A DNA stretch of 64,000 nt, taken from NCBI RefSeq assembly GCF_025751585.1, contig NZ_JAOWKX010000003.1, forward strand, positions 1-64,000. Reading direction: 5' to 3'. Source of the DNA: Fluctibacter corallii. GTDB taxonomy: Bacteria; Pseudomonadota; Gammaproteobacteria; Enterobacterales; Alteromonadaceae. The translations under genes and the position numbers were made by a program. Within the stretch, counting starts at the first letter, position 1, and each line of letters begins with the position of its first letter. The notes under the pieces are model-generated. The model searched no databases. It saw only the letters and a list, made by a program, of their open reading frames with translations, and was not told the DNA's origin. Below, piece by piece: positions 30,209-40,635 of the stretch.

Positions 30209-30700
30209 ATGCCTAAAGTGGCAATTGTTATGGGGTCTACATCCGATTGGCCTACGATGCAACAGGCAGCTATCATGCTGAAAGAGCTAGGTGTCGATTT
30301 TGATGCTAAAGTTGTCTCTGCACATCGCACACCTAAACTTCTTACTGAGTTTTCTGAATCCGCAGCGGATGAAGGCTATCACGCTATAATAGCGGGTGCA
30401 GGTGGCGCCGCACATTTACCTGGCATGATTGCTGCGCATACGCATCTTCCGGTATTTGGTGTTCCAGTCAGATCTAGCCAGTTAAGTGGGCTTGACTCCT
30501 TATTGTCTATTGTGCAGATGCCTAAAGGCGTCGCTGTGGGAACATTAGCAATAGGCGAAGCGGGCGCTGCCAATGCGGGGCTTATGGCTGCCCAAGTGAT
30601 CGCCCTGCACGATGAAGCAGTTCGAGCTGGCATTATCGCTTTTCGACAAAAGCAAACAGAGAAAGTGCTGGCCAACGCCGACTTGGAGTTACCTCAATGA
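30209..30700 (+). CDS. purE: N5-carboxyaminoimidazole ribonucleotide mutase PurE
   Basis: Purine synthesis: N5-CAIR to CAIR. 163 residues from the ATG at 30209, which has GGGAG upstream. Motifs: [20 protein letters not shown] (active-site His), [11 protein letters not shown] and GVPV. Overlaps purK by four bases (ATGA). Confidence 0.96.
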   Translation: MPKVAIVMGSTSDWPTMQQAAIMLKELGVDFDAKVVSAHRTPKLLTEFSESAADEGYHAIIAGAGGAAHLPGMIAAHTHLPVFGVPVRSSQLSGLDSLLSIVQMPKGVAVGTLAIGEAGAANAGLMAAQVIALHDEAVRAGIIAFRQKQTEKVLANADLELPQ

Positions 30701-31842
30701 ATGTGCTCATTTACGGCTGTGGACAACTTGCACAAATGATGTATTTGGCGGCCTGTCCGCTGGGTATTACCGTGCGAGCTGTTGATGTCGACAATGAATG
30801 TGTGGTTCATCCCATTTCAAAAGACACATTAACACTGTCTCTCGAAGACGCAATTCAACAAGCCGATGCGATATCTGTTGAATTTGAACATATTCCAGAA
30901 CATCTATTAGCATTAGCACAAAAGACAGGAAAGCTTATGCCTAGTATGGATGCGGTGCTGGCAGGGGCAGATCGTGTTAGAGAGAAAACTTTATTGGATA
31001 CGCTTGCGGTAGCGAATGCCGAGCATGCCATCGTGTCTGAGCTTTCTCAATTGGATGAGGTTGTGGAAAAGCTTGGCTTACCACTCATTTTAAAAGCAAG
31101 CCGCGATGGTTACGATGGCTACGGACAATGGAGACTTAAAACGCTCGAATCGTTGCCTGAACTAAAAGATGAACTACAAACACTTGATTTATCGGCAGTT
31201 CCCTTAGTAGTCGAAAAGATGGTGCCTTTTGATAGAGAGCTATCACTGGTAGGTGTGCGTAACGTAAAAGGAGAGATAGCATTTTATCCTCTAGCTGAAA
31301 ATACCCACCATGAGGGGCAATTACACGTATCGATCGCGCCAGCACCTGATAGTGATGCCCGCTTACAAGCACAAGCAGAAAAAGCGTTTACGGCTATCGC
31401 AAATGCGTTTAAATATGTTGGTGTGATGGCGGTCGAGTTTTTTCAAGTGGGTGAAACGCTGTTGGTAAATGAGATTGCGCCAAGAGTCCATAACTCTGGA
31501 CACTGGACAATGGCAGGTGCGGATACCAGTCAGTTCGAAAATCATATCCGTGCTGTGGCTGGATTGCCTCTTGGTTCTACAGAAGGTAAAACGCTGAGTG
31601 CAATGCTCAATATTATTGGCTGTGATCATTTTTCTAGAGAATTGTTATCTGTCCCAAGAACGCAATTACACCTTTATGGCAAAAAAGTAAGAGCAAAAAG
31701 AAAGATGGGGCATATCAATATCACTGCTGATTCCTATACAAAATTGGGAAAAAAGCTCAAAAAAGTAGCGGAATATCTACCAGTTGAACATTTTCCGCGC
31801 ATTCAGAACGAAGCGAATAAATTAATTGAAATAAAGGGTTGA
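30697..31842 (+). CDS. purK: N5-carboxyaminoimidazole ribonucleotide synthase PurK
   Basis: ATP-grasp enzyme making N5-CAIR from AIR, bicarbonate and ATP, the step before PurE. 381 residues (E. coli about 355). N-terminal [11 protein letters not shown]-grasp core with [13 protein letters not shown] and [13 protein letters not shown], and [14 protein letters not shown]. The -35 hexamer of the tRNA promoter overlaps its stop codon. No terminator separates purK from the tRNA gene. Confidence 0.96.
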   Translation: MNVLIYGCGQLAQMMYLAACPLGITVRAVDVDNECVVHPISKDTLTLSLEDAIQQADAISVEFEHIPEHLLALAQKTGKLMPSMDAVLAGADRVREKTLLDTLAVANAEHAIVSELSQLDEVVEKLGLPLILKASRDGYDGYGQWRLKTLESLPELKDELQTLDLSAVPLVVEKMVPFDRELSLVGVRNVKGEIAFYPLAENTHHEGQLHVSIAPAPDSDARLQAQAEKAFTAIANAFKYVGVMAVEFFQVGETLLVNEIAPRVHNSGHWTMAGADTSQFENHIRAVAGLPLGSTEGKTLSAMLNIIGCDHFSRELLSVPRTQLHLYGKKVRAKRKMGHINITADSYTKLGKKLKKVAEYLPVEHFPRIQNEANKLIEIKG

Positions 31843-31866
31843 CATTGTCATCCCTTTAACTAAAAT
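31839..31866 (+). promoter_or_regulatory. Sigma70 promoter of tRNA-Thr
   Basis: TTGACA (31839-31844), 16-base spacer, TAAAAT (31861-31866), then a GC-rich discriminator (AGCGCC) as in stringently controlled stable-RNA promoters. It begins on the purK stop codon and lies about 62 bases before the tRNA. Confidence 0.8.
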
Positions 31867-31928
31867 AGCGCCTCGCTTTGAGGGGTTACCGAAAGGCAAA
31901 CCACACAAAGCAAGATCCTCCTTAGTGT

Positions 31929-32004
<76 letters not shown>

Positions 32005-32010
32005 TTTTTA

Positions 32011-32187
32011 TTATTCAGGTGGTCGTTGGCCTCTCCTTCCGATAGGAAGAGGGACTAGTACCGTGCTATATATTTCATCCTGTAAGTATTCTTTTATATC
32101 AACCTCAAAATAAAGAATTGCTGTTGATGCAGACTCACTAAGCCCTCCAATAATTAAATGTGTTTCATCGTATTTAATGTATTCCAT
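32011..32187 (-). CDS. Small 58-residue protein, unknown
   Basis: Frame of 58 codons on the minus strand, ATG at 32187, stop TAA at 32011-32013, preceded by GAGGT four to five bases upstream of the ATG. It ends six bases from the tRNA-Thr 3' end. The product begins MEYIKYDETHLIIGG, is mixed polar/hydrophobic without a signal peptide or membrane segment, and ends in a basic, proline-containing tail (GRRGQRPPE). I recognise no family. The good ribosome-binding site and its place in an otherwise empty region support a real gene. It is divergent from the hybrid sensor kinase. Confidence 0.55.
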   Translation of the reverse strand: MEYIKYDETHLIIGGLSESASTAILYFEVDIKEYLQDEIYSTVLVPLPIGRRGQRPPE

Positions 32188-32293
32188 AGTTACCTCATTT
32201 CTGGACTTGTTTTTGTTAAGTGATGATGTGAATATACTATCACTCGGTAATAAATATTCTCAATGAATATTTGGCTAGAATAAGGACAAAAGC

Positions 32294-35200
32294 TTGCGAA
32301 TTAAGGACGAATGGCATCAAGTTAGACGCTTTCTACGAATCATATTCATAACTTTGATAACTAATCATATTGCATTACCTGCAATTGGAAGTGTCTTTAA
32401 GAAAGGGTTTACTAACGACATATATTTTGATGATCAACAGCGTTTTTACGCTGGCGAGCAAGGGGTGTTTCTAGCTACAGGGGGACTACTTAAAAAAATA
32501 TTAGACTCTGAAGAATTGGGTGAAATTTCTTCAATTGTTCAGGTGCATTATAATTTTTTACTAGTTTCAAATTTAAACGGTGACGTAGCTTTATTCCAGA
32601 TTAGTTCGCAGGACGTTATTTTTAAGTCATCAGTATCATCCTCAAATTTTTGTCATAGCTTTAAAATTTATGAAGAAAAACATGTACTTGGTCAATGCGG
32701 TAATACCTTGTATTCTTTTTATATTAGTGAATCGACTTTTGACTTCCGTGAATTTGCACATGACCCCCTGAAATCAACTGTTAAGTATTATGATATTAGC
32801 TTAAATAACGAAGTTTTAGTTGTCGATAATGATGGTTTTTTTCATATATTTAGTAACGGAAAAGTTAGAACAAAAAAAATAGACCTGCTCAAATCCTGTA
32901 ATATTTTTTATATAAAAAAGTACTTGGTATGCGAATCTCTAGATAATATTAACCTTATATCAATATTAAATTTTTCAATATTGATGCTGAAAAGGAGTGA
33001 GTACTTAGATTCCAGTGATATATTGATGAAAGCAAATGACACACATGTTGTAGCAATCGGTGAAAAAATAAAATTGCTACATTTTGATATTGAAAATATT
33101 AATTTTGAAGATGTTTTGAGTTTCGAGCATAAGTTCAAAATGATTGATTCTATTAGGAAGGTTTTCTTAAAAGATAACAATTTGATTCTTTTGGATTCAT
33201 ACGAGGGCGTATTAGAAGTTCCAACTATGGCAAGAGCAGCCATCACCTCGGATAATTCAGTTTTTTCAGATATTAATTTATTGAAAGTGGTGTACAATAA
33301 TTCTGAAAATGACTTGATAGCATTGAGCGGAGGTAAAATCGTCAGGCGTACGTCGTCTGAAGTGATAAATATTAGTGGAATTAACCACATTAATATCCAC
33401 AACAATTACTTACTTGCAGCGAATACGCTTTCAGGTGAAGTTTATAAGGTAGAAAGGTCTGATAGCTATGGCGCTGCTCCGGTTGTATCTCTTTTAAAAA
33501 ATGCCGAGCGTATTATTTCGTTAGAAAATAGCTTATTACTTATCAATTCAGATGGCTATATTGAATGGTATTTGAACGATTCCCTTTATACTAATAAATT
33601 AATTGAATTGTCTGATATGCATATATTTGATGCCTTAAAGTTGGAAAATTCTCTCTTCTTCGTTACACAAAAAAGCGGCATTCTCGAATACCACGAATCC
33701 TCTGATTCTTGGACTACTTGGTCTATACCTGGCGCGCTGACTACGATTACGAACTGTATGATAGAGGATGCGAGCGGAGTTATCTGGATATGCACTGATG
33801 GTAAAGGTTTGGGGTATCTTGACAAAGCCACGCAGTCGGTGGTCTTCATTGATAGTCAATTTACAGGCAATTCATTATTTATTCGGGATGCTGTTGAGGA
33901 TACGCAGGGGTATCTTTGGTTAATGACGAATACTGGGCTGGTTAGATATGATCATAAAAACCAGACGACATTTAAGTTTGGCCCAGAGGAATCCATCGAT
34001 GATACAGATTTTGAAATAGCGGCCTCTATCAATCTTGCCGATGATCAAATATTGGTGGCGGGAGACCAAAATAATTACAAAATTGATACTCGTAAGATGA
34101 ATGCGTTTGTTGAACAAAGACGCAAACACAAATACAAAGCGTTGATGGTAGGACTAGATATTACATCTCGCAATAGTCAGCATAGCGTGTCAGAAGATTC
34201 TAGATTAAGTCGAGCAATTTATGAGAAATTACCCTTAGAGTTCGACTATAGTGAATATATTTTTCAGCTCGAGTTTGCATCAAATAGCTTTTTAAATAGC
34301 CGTATATTAGGGTTTGAATATCGACTCAAAGGCTTAACCGATGCGTGGACGAAAGCGACACCAGAACAATCTCAAGTGACTTTTAGCACGTTACCTTCGG
34401 GAAAGTATCAATTTGAGGTGCGTGTTCACGATCCGAAGAGCTTCGAAACGCAACCAATCACCTCAGTGAATATTGTGGTTCATCCACCTTTTTGGCTGAC
34501 GTGGCAAGCGTACCTGTTATATTGCATTACCTTTTTATTATTAGTTTGGGCAGGGTACCAGTATCGTGTCAAAAAGCTTGCCGAATTGAATGACGATTTA
34601 CAACGACAAGTTGTTAAACAATCTGAGAGGGTGATTCAAAGCAATAAGCGTATTAAAGCTGTGTTAAATAATATGCAGCATCTGTTTGCTAATGTATCTC
34701 ACGAATTACGCACGCCGTTATCATTGATCGCTGGGCCGCTTGAATTAGTTGAAGATGCAGTAGACACGTCTAAGGTGAAAAAAGAGTTCGATATTATTGA
34801 GCGGAATAAAAATAAGCTTAATGAACTTATCGATCAGTTGCTTGCTATCTCTAAGCTAAACCTTTCTACGTTTGAAGGTGTTGAAAAAATCGTATTGTCA
34901 GATACCGTACCGTTTCTTGTTGAGCCGTTCAGTACACTGGCAAAGACGCGAGGAATGAAACTGAAATTTGATGCTAATTTATGTCATGCAACGACGTATC
35001 TCACTCCTGGAGCGCTAGATTCAGTCGTAAATAACCTTCTGTCTAATGCGGTTAAATATGGTGAAGAGCACTCTACAATTACTGTGTTTGCTACTTGCGA
35101 TGAGGATAAATTTACGTTTAGTGTACACAATGTGGGGGAACCGTTATCACCCGAGCAACTAGACATGATTTTTAATCGGTTTGTGCGGTTAGAGCGTCAT

Positions 35201-36226
35201 GAACAGGTTGAAGGTGAGGGGTTGGGGCTGTCTATTCTCAACGAGATTGTCCTAGCCAATGGCGGAAAAATGTCAGCAACGAGTAACCGCAAAACGGGAA
35301 CGGTTTTTGAAGTTCAGTTGAGTTTGATTGATTTGGATGAAGAGCCTTCTTTGTCTACCGAAACGGTATGTGCACAGCCTAAGTTTGAGCTAGAGCCTGC
35401 TACTTCAGAAGTGGAAATTGCGCCAGCTACATCAGACGATAAGCGCCCGCATGTTCTTATTGTTGATGATAGCCATGAAATGGCAAACTTTTTACAACGC
35501 GCGCTTGGAGCAGACTTTGCGTGTACGCAAGCGTCTAATGGCCATGAAGCCTTTCAGCTGGCTAAACAGTTGTTGCCAGATCTAATATTGACAGATTTGA
35601 TGATGCCGTTGGTTGATGGTGTCGAACTATTGAAGCTTGTCCGTAGCGATGAAAATCTTTCACATATTGCTGTTATATTAATGACGGCAAAGGAGGGTGA
35701 TGAAAGTAGAATTAACGCTTGGTCGGCGTATGCTGATGATTTTGTTCCTAAACCTTTTAAAGTGTCTGAACTGAAACTTAGATTGCAACGGACACTAAAA
35801 CTTCGGGAAGCATTAAAAAGACGCTATACAGAATCGTTAGATATACAAATAGAAGATAAGACGAATGATGAGTTTACTTTGCATTTCTCGCATCCGAAAG
35901 ACCAAGCATTTTATGATAATTTTATCGATGTTATTGCAAATAATTATAGTGATGAGCGATTCAATCGAAAGGCTGCGGCAGATGCGATGGCAGTAAGTGA
36001 GCGTCAGCTTAATCGAAGACTTGGATCATTAATTGAGTATAATTTTACTGAAATATTAAGAGCATACCGTTTAGTAGAAGCAAAAAAATTGTTGAGAGAG
36101 GGAAAGCAAATTGCCGAGACTTCCTACCAAGTGGGCTTTTCTTCTCCCTCGTATTTTACTAACTGCTTTAAGCAACGATTTGGTGTGACACCAAGTCAAT
36201 TCGTGGCAGAGTTGTTTGCTGCTTAG
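32294..36226 (+). CDS. Hybrid two-component system protein (beta-propeller sensor, His kinase, REC, AraC-type HTH)
   Basis: 1310 residues, TTG start with AAGGA upstream (no nearby in-frame ATG). Signal/anchor segment (about 14-31), long beta-propeller sensor region (to about 640), Y_Y_Y-like domain (about 655-725), membrane segment (about 737-755), HisKA with H803 (NVSHELRTPLSL), HATPase with N box NNLLSNAVKYG and G2 EGLGLSI, REC with phospho-acceptor D1101 (LTDLMMP) and a C-terminal AraC HTH (about 1205-1305). The usual DxGxGI (G1) box is replaced by HNVGEPLSPEQ. This is the HTCS architecture known from Bacteroidetes glycan sensing. The sensor half is clearly AT-rich against its surroundings. 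No glycan-utilisation genes adjoin it. Confidence 0.9.
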   Translation: MRIKDEWHQVRRFLRIIFITLITNHIALPAIGSVFKKGFTNDIYFDDQQRFYAGEQGVFLATGGLLKKILDSEELGEISSIVQVHYNFLLVSNLNGDVALFQISSQDVIFKSSVSSSNFCHSFKIYEEKHVLGQCGNTLYSFYISESTFDFREFAHDPLKSTVKYYDISLNNEVLVVDNDGFFHIFSNGKVRTKKIDLLKSCNIFYIKKYLVCESLDNINLISILNFSILMLKRSEYLDSSDILMKANDTHVVAIGEKIKLLHFDIENINFEDVLSFEHKFKMIDSIRKVFLKDNNLILLDSYEGVLEVPTMARAAITSDNSVFSDINLLKVVYNNSENDLIALSGGKIVRRTSSEVINISGINHINIHNNYLLAANTLSGEVYKVERSDSYGAAPVVSLLKNAERIISLENSLLLINSDGYIEWYLNDSLYTNKLIELSDMHIFDALKLENSLFFVTQKSGILEYHESSDSWTTWSIPGALTTITNCMIEDASGVIWICTDGKGLGYLDKATQSVVFIDSQFTGNSLFIRDAVEDTQGYLWLMTNTGLVRYDHKNQTTFKFGPEESIDDTDFEIAASINLADDQILVAGDQNNYKIDTRKMNAFVEQRRKHKYKALMVGLDITSRNSQHSVSEDSRLSRAIYEKLPLEFDYSEYIFQLEFASNSFLNSRILGFEYRLKGLTDAWTKATPEQSQVTFSTLPSGKYQFEVRVHDPKSFETQPITSVNIVVHPPFWLTWQAYLLYCITFLLLVWAGYQYRVKKLAELNDDLQRQVVKQSERVIQSNKRIKAVLNNMQHLFANVSHELRTPLSLIAGPLELVEDAVDTSKVKKEFDIIERNKNKLNELIDQLLAISKLNLSTFEGVEKIVLSDTVPFLVEPFSTLAKTRGMKLKFDANLCHATTYLTPGALDSVVNNLLSNAVKYGEEHSTITVFATCDEDKFTFSVHNVGEPLSPEQLDMIFNRFVRLERHEQVEGEGLGLSILNEIVLANGGKMSATSNRKTGTVFEVQLSLIDLDEEPSLSTETVCAQPKFELEPATSEVEIAPATSDDKRPHVLIVDDSHEMANFLQRALGADFACTQASNGHEAFQLAKQLLPDLILTDLMMPLVDGVELLKLVRSDENLSHIAVILMTAKEGDESRINAWSAYADDFVPKPFKVSELKLRLQRTLKLREALKRRYTESLDIQIEDKTNDEFTLHFSHPKDQAFYDNFIDVIANNYSDERFNRKAAADAMAVSERQLNRRLGSLIEYNFTEILRAYRLVEAKKLLREGKQIAETSYQVGFSSPSYFTNCFKQRFGVTPSQFVAELFAA

Positions 36227-36265
36227 TGATTGAGCAATTGCGACAATGGATATTGGTGATTGTTG

Positions 36266-38797
36266 TTAGTCTATAGGATGAAACTTCCATTTCAGATAGT
36301 CCTCTTCCTCCAGAGGAGGGCTAAAATAAAAGCCTTGAAACTTTTTACAGCCCATTTGAGTTAACGCATCTATTTGCTGAATCGTTTCTGTTCCTTCAGC
36401 GATGATTTCTAAGTGCATATGTTTACCAATCACCATAATGGATTCAACGACCTCGCGAGTACCACTTTGGAATAGGCCAATGACAAAACTTCTGTCTATT
36501 TTGATGATATCTAGCGGTAAATCGCGAAGGTAAGACAAACTAGAGTAACCTGTTCCAAAGTCATCTAATGCGATGCGGAATCCCGTTTTGCGTAGCAATG
36601 ATAATTGACGTTTAGTATTATCGATATCTTCTAATAAACCCGATTCAGTTAGCTCGAGTACGATGGTGTTATGGGCTATGTCATAGATATCCGCTAGTCC
36701 AATTAAATCTTCAACAAATTCATCTTCTGATAACTGCAGCGCTGAAATATTGATAGATACATGAGCAGGAAGGGGTATATGTCTGTTTTTCCAACTTTGC
36801 AGCGTTTTAAATGTCTTGTTTATTATCCATCGACTAAGAGGAATGATGAGGCCAGATTCTTCAGCGATTCTTATAAACTCAAATGTCGGCACTATACCTT
36901 GTCTAGGGTGTTTCCAGCGCACCAATACTTCACAACCAAATGCATTGCCATGTTGATCTGTGATGGGCTGAAATACAATGTAGAGCTCAGATTCTACGGT
37001 GAGAGCATGGCGTAATTTACTTTCAATGTCCACGCGGTGATCGATACGACGTTGCAGTTCAGGGTCAAAAATCGCATATCGACCTCGGCCACTGCGTTTG
37101 GCTTGTTGAAGTGCAGTTTCAGCTGAGCGCACCACATCAAATCGAGAGCCTGTTTGATCTGGAAATACGACTGCACCCATGCTGCATTCTAGTTTAATGC
37201 TTCTTTCATCAATAATAATGGGAGCTTTAATGATGGCTTGTATTGCCTGCCAGTTTACCTCTATTAAACCATTGGGCTCGGTGTCGATATTTTTAATCAA
37301 AATCGCAAATTCATCTCCATCATTACGAGCAACAAACACGTTATTTGAAGCATAGTGATTAAGACGATTCCCCAGTTCTTTTAACGCACTTTCTGCCGTA
37401 TCGTAGCCAAATATTCGATTTATATCTTTGAAACGATCTAAGTCAAACAGTAGCAGTATGGAATGGCTAAAGGTTTTTGTATTCTCTTTATAGAGCTCAT
37501 TGATCAGCTCAAAAAGTTGAGCTCGGTTGGGAAGCGCCGTTGTGTAATCGAAGTAAGCCATGTGTCTGAGCTGCTGTTCCATTTGATTTCGGTGGATTTC
37601 AGCACTTGCTCTTGCGGCGAAAACGGTGAGAGTTTGACGCATTTCCTCACTGATTTTTTGAGGTTTAGTATGCATTAATGTAATCAAACCGATAGGCTGT
37701 TCATTTTTATGGATGAGGGGAATCCCCACATAGAACTCAATATCCTTCTCAAGTAGCATCCTGTCATGAGGGAACTGATGTTTCGCGCCCTCCTGAATAA
37801 CTGAAATACCTGAACTTTTAACTTGCTCGCAGGGAGTATTTTTAAGTTCATAATCGATATTGGGGATTAGCCTTCCCCGATCTACAATCGCCAAGCATTC
37901 GACCCACTCAACGTGTTTATCTTTCTTGTACAAACCGATGAGTGCGATGTCTACCTTAAACAAGCGTTGCAACGTAATGGTAATTTGTTCGAAAAATGTT
38001 CTAGAGGTGGAGTCAGACACCATGCCAGCAAGGGCGTCGATTGCCTGTTTGACCTGTTTATTTTTTCTAACTTGACGTTGTAACCGTTGCGATTGAAGGT
38101 GAACCTGATGTGCAATATTGAAGCAGAGTAAAATGACCAATATTGTCGTTGTAAAACCCGTTAAATAAAAAATACTGAGCACGCCCTGGTCAATAAGAAG
38201 AGCCATACTCGCAGCGAAGGTTTGCAAAAATACAAACGAACAAAGAGCAATGGCAAAACCCCGTAAGTGCGTTGATAAAAGCGGTTGAAGTTTAAAACTA
38301 ATCCAGATTAGTACACCAAATATAAAACCGTAATACGCCTTGGCTACGAACGATAGTTCACCCTTTAAAACGTGAATATATTCGTTATTGTGTAGTTCGA
38401 TTACAGCTAGCCCTGAAATCTCGCTGAATTTAAGGCTATAAGGCATAAACCAATTCATCAGAGCGAATACAAGCGCGACAAGGCATAGCGAAATATACCC
38501 ATTTGAAGCCGTTTTTTGGTCACTCCATACAGAAAAACAATAGTAAAAAATGGGAATATTTATCAGTACAAAGTAGATTTGGAGTCTCAACCAGAAGGTG
38601 GCTTCCATTACCTCTTTCGCCGTATGATATTGCCAACTGCTGTATTGATATAGGGCTACACAAAGAAAGAAGGTCACGAGTGAGTAATAAGGGAGAGTTT
38701 GTCTGACGAGCCTTCCCGTCGCGTAGACCAATACTGCGGCCATCAAATTTACCGCAATAGAGGCAGAAAAAAATGAAGCTGTGAAAGCTGATTCCAA
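36266..38797 (-). CDS. Seven-TM, GAF, GGDEF-EAL protein
   Basis: 843 residues, TTG start with AAGGCGG upstream. N-terminal membrane domain of about seven segments (1-230) resembling 7TM sensor regions of histidine kinases, a GAF domain (about 265-400), GGDEF domain with NDGDEF near residue 497 (first Gly of GGDEF replaced by Asp) and EAL domain with CEVLVRW near residue 625 (EVL rather than EAL, catalytic Glu kept). ALDDFGTGYSS, IKIDRSF and EGTET are intact. Phosphodiesterase activity is more likely than cyclase activity. Convergent with the hybrid kinase gene. Confidence 0.92.
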   Translation of the reverse strand: MESAFTASFFSASIAVNLMAAVLVYATGRLVRQTLPYYSLVTFFLCVALYQYSSWQYHTAKEVMEATFWLRLQIYFVLINIPIFYYCFSVWSDQKTASNGYISLCLVALVFALMNWFMPYSLKFSEISGLAVIELHNNEYIHVLKGELSFVAKAYYGFIFGVLIWISFKLQPLLSTHLRGFAIALCSFVFLQTFAASMALLIDQGVLSIFYLTGFTTTILVILLCFNIAHQVHLQSQRLQRQVRKNKQVKQAIDALAGMVSDSTSRTFFEQITITLQRLFKVDIALIGLYKKDKHVEWVECLAIVDRGRLIPNIDYELKNTPCEQVKSSGISVIQEGAKHQFPHDRMLLEKDIEFYVGIPLIHKNEQPIGLITLMHTKPQKISEEMRQTLTVFAARASAEIHRNQMEQQLRHMAYFDYTTALPNRAQLFELINELYKENTKTFSHSILLLFDLDRFKDINRIFGYDTAESALKELGNRLNHYASNNVFVARNDGDEFAILIKNIDTEPNGLIEVNWQAIQAIIKAPIIIDERSIKLECSMGAVVFPDQTGSRFDVVRSAETALQQAKRSGRGRYAIFDPELQRRIDHRVDIESKLRHALTVESELYIVFQPITDQHGNAFGCEVLVRWKHPRQGIVPTFEFIRIAEESGLIIPLSRWIINKTFKTLQSWKNRHIPLPAHVSINISALQLSEDEFVEDLIGLADIYDIAHNTIVLELTESGLLEDIDNTKRQLSLLRKTGFRIALDDFGTGYSSLSYLRDLPLDIIKIDRSFVIGLFQSGTREVVESIMVIGKHMHLEIIAEGTETIQQIDALTQMGCKKFQGFYFSPPLEEEDYLKWKFHPID

Positions 38798-38947
38798 TGT
38801 ACCGCCTTATTTGTCCAATCCATGCTTAAACAATAAGCGTAGTTGAAAAATATTCGTTCGGCGGATCATACGTATAAAAAGTTAAGCGAAATAGCGAGTT
38901 AAGATAAACCAATTTAGAAAACGCTTTAACAGCAATTTTTTACCAAC

Positions 38948-40516
38948 CTAGTGTGCATAGTCTTCAGGATCGGGATAGCGCTCTCTCAATTGCTGAAAAA
39001 TGTTAATATTGTCGAGCATGATGTCTACCAATTCAGGTTCGAAATGCTTTCCTCGCTCTTTAGCGATTAAATCAACTATCTTTTCGTGGGGCCACGGAGA
39101 TTTGTAGCACCGCTTACTCCCAAGTGCGTCGTATACATCTGCTAAAGCGGTAATTCTGCCCGCAATATCAATATCTTCTTTTTCAAGGCCGCGAGGATAT
39201 CCCTTTCCATCCCATCGCTCGTGGTGTTGATGTGCGATGGTAGCACCCAACTGCAAGATGGGATTGTCAGATTTACTTAACATTGAATAACCAATCTCAG
39301 CGTGGGTACGCATGATCCTCCATTCGTCGTCATCGTGTTTACCAGGCTTATTAAGTATCCCGTCGGGTATGCCGACTTTACCGACGTCATGAAGAGGCGA
39401 AGCCAGCTTTAACATTTCAGCATCATATTCAGATAATCCATAGAGTTTAGCTAACAAATAGCTGCTATGCGCCACACGTTTGACATGACTGCCGGTCTCC
39501 TTACTGCGCATTTCGACTGCCTCTCCAATCACGTACGATAATTCTTTTTGAGACTCTTTGATCATCTCTCGAAGTTGGATATTCTCGTGAGCAACGGCAA
39601 TGTTGCTTGCAAAATATTCGAGTAAGTGGTGCTGTATAGGTATGAGCTCTCTGTCTTGAGAGACGTACAGCAAGGTTTCTGAACCACGCTTGGTGGTAAA
39701 ATAGCCGATGAAATGGTCATCTTCGAAAACAGATTCTTTACGCTTGAGGGCGTTATCTAACGCTGTTTGAATGTGCTTGGGGATAGCAGACATTCCCGCA
39801 TCCGGCATGACTTTTGTGTTGGGCGTATTGATTGCCAAAATATCAATATTGGCTTGAGAGTTTGATTCCTTTCTTGTTGCGGCGCAGCAAATAATATCGT
39901 TCGATTCAATTCCAAGAATAAGTGCTACTTGCTTTAAAATGGTGGAGGCAAACTGTGTTACCGTGTCGCAGGCAACGAACTCCGACATAGCCTCAATAAT
40001 TCTCTCTAATCCGTGTTTATGGCGTTCTATGATCAGGATGTCTCGATAACCACGTAATGCGGAATAAAAGAGTGTTTTGAGTTTTAAGGCGGTCAGTTCA
40101 GTTTTATTTTTGTAATCGTTAATATCGTAGTTGCGAATAACACTTTCTTCGGGCGCTTCACCCGGTTGGCCCGTTCTTAAAACAAGCCTAATGTTATGAT
40201 TATTTAATTCTTCTCTAATCCACTGTACTAGCTCTAATCCTGCGTGATTGCTTTCCATTACCACATCGACGATTGCCACAGCGACATGCTTGCCATTATC
40301 ACTGAGCAAATATTTTCGCGCTTCTTCAGCTGAATATGCACTGGCGACCTCCAAATTTCCGCCTTCAAATTGAAAGTCATTTAGGACTAGTTTGGTGATA
40401 TTATGCACTTCTGGCTCATCATCAACGATGAGTATCTTCCAAGTGCCTAAGCACTCAGATTCGCTCTCTTCCTCTTCGTCCGCAAACAAAAAATCATTCA
40501 TACAATTGAGGCTCAT
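38948..40516 (-). CDS. Response regulator with HD-GYP phosphodiesterase domain
   Basis: 522 residues: acidic N-terminus, REC domain (about 25-150; ILIVDDEPEVHN with phospho-acceptor Asp in VAIVDVVME), a DUF3369-like middle region (about 155-320) and HD-GYP (about 325-505) with HDVGKVGIPDGILNKPGK and HHERWDGKGYPRGL, so the metal ligands and GYP motif are present. It should degrade cyclic-di-GMP under control of an unknown kinase. Starts at 40516 or, with M6, at 40501. Neighbours on the same strand are a GspE-like ATPase and a GGDEF-EAL gene, but gaps of 119 and 150 bases leave operon structure open. Confidence 0.93.
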   Translation of the reverse strand: MSLNCMNDFLFADEEEESESECLGTWKILIVDDEPEVHNITKLVLNDFQFEGGNLEVASAYSAEEARKYLLSDNGKHVAVAIVDVVMESNHAGLELVQWIREELNNHNIRLVLRTGQPGEAPEESVIRNYDINDYKNKTELTALKLKTLFYSALRGYRDILIIERHKHGLERIIEAMSEFVACDTVTQFASTILKQVALILGIESNDIICCAATRKESNSQANIDILAINTPNTKVMPDAGMSAIPKHIQTALDNALKRKESVFEDDHFIGYFTTKRGSETLLYVSQDRELIPIQHHLLEYFASNIAVAHENIQLREMIKESQKELSYVIGEAVEMRSKETGSHVKRVAHSSYLLAKLYGLSEYDAEMLKLASPLHDVGKVGIPDGILNKPGKHDDDEWRIMRTHAEIGYSMLSKSDNPILQLGATIAHQHHERWDGKGYPRGLEKEDIDIAGRITALADVYDALGSKRCYKSPWPHEKIVDLIAKERGKHFEPELVDIMLDNINIFQQLRERYPDPEDYAH

Positions 40517-40635
40517 ACTTTAGTAATTCGTATCGCCTTAACTATAGTCAGTTTACGAAAAAGGAGCGAAGAAAGTTCCAGTAGTCCGCTCAGATCCCAT
40601 AAAAAGGTGGCTGCCAGCTTGCTCGTGAGTGGGTA

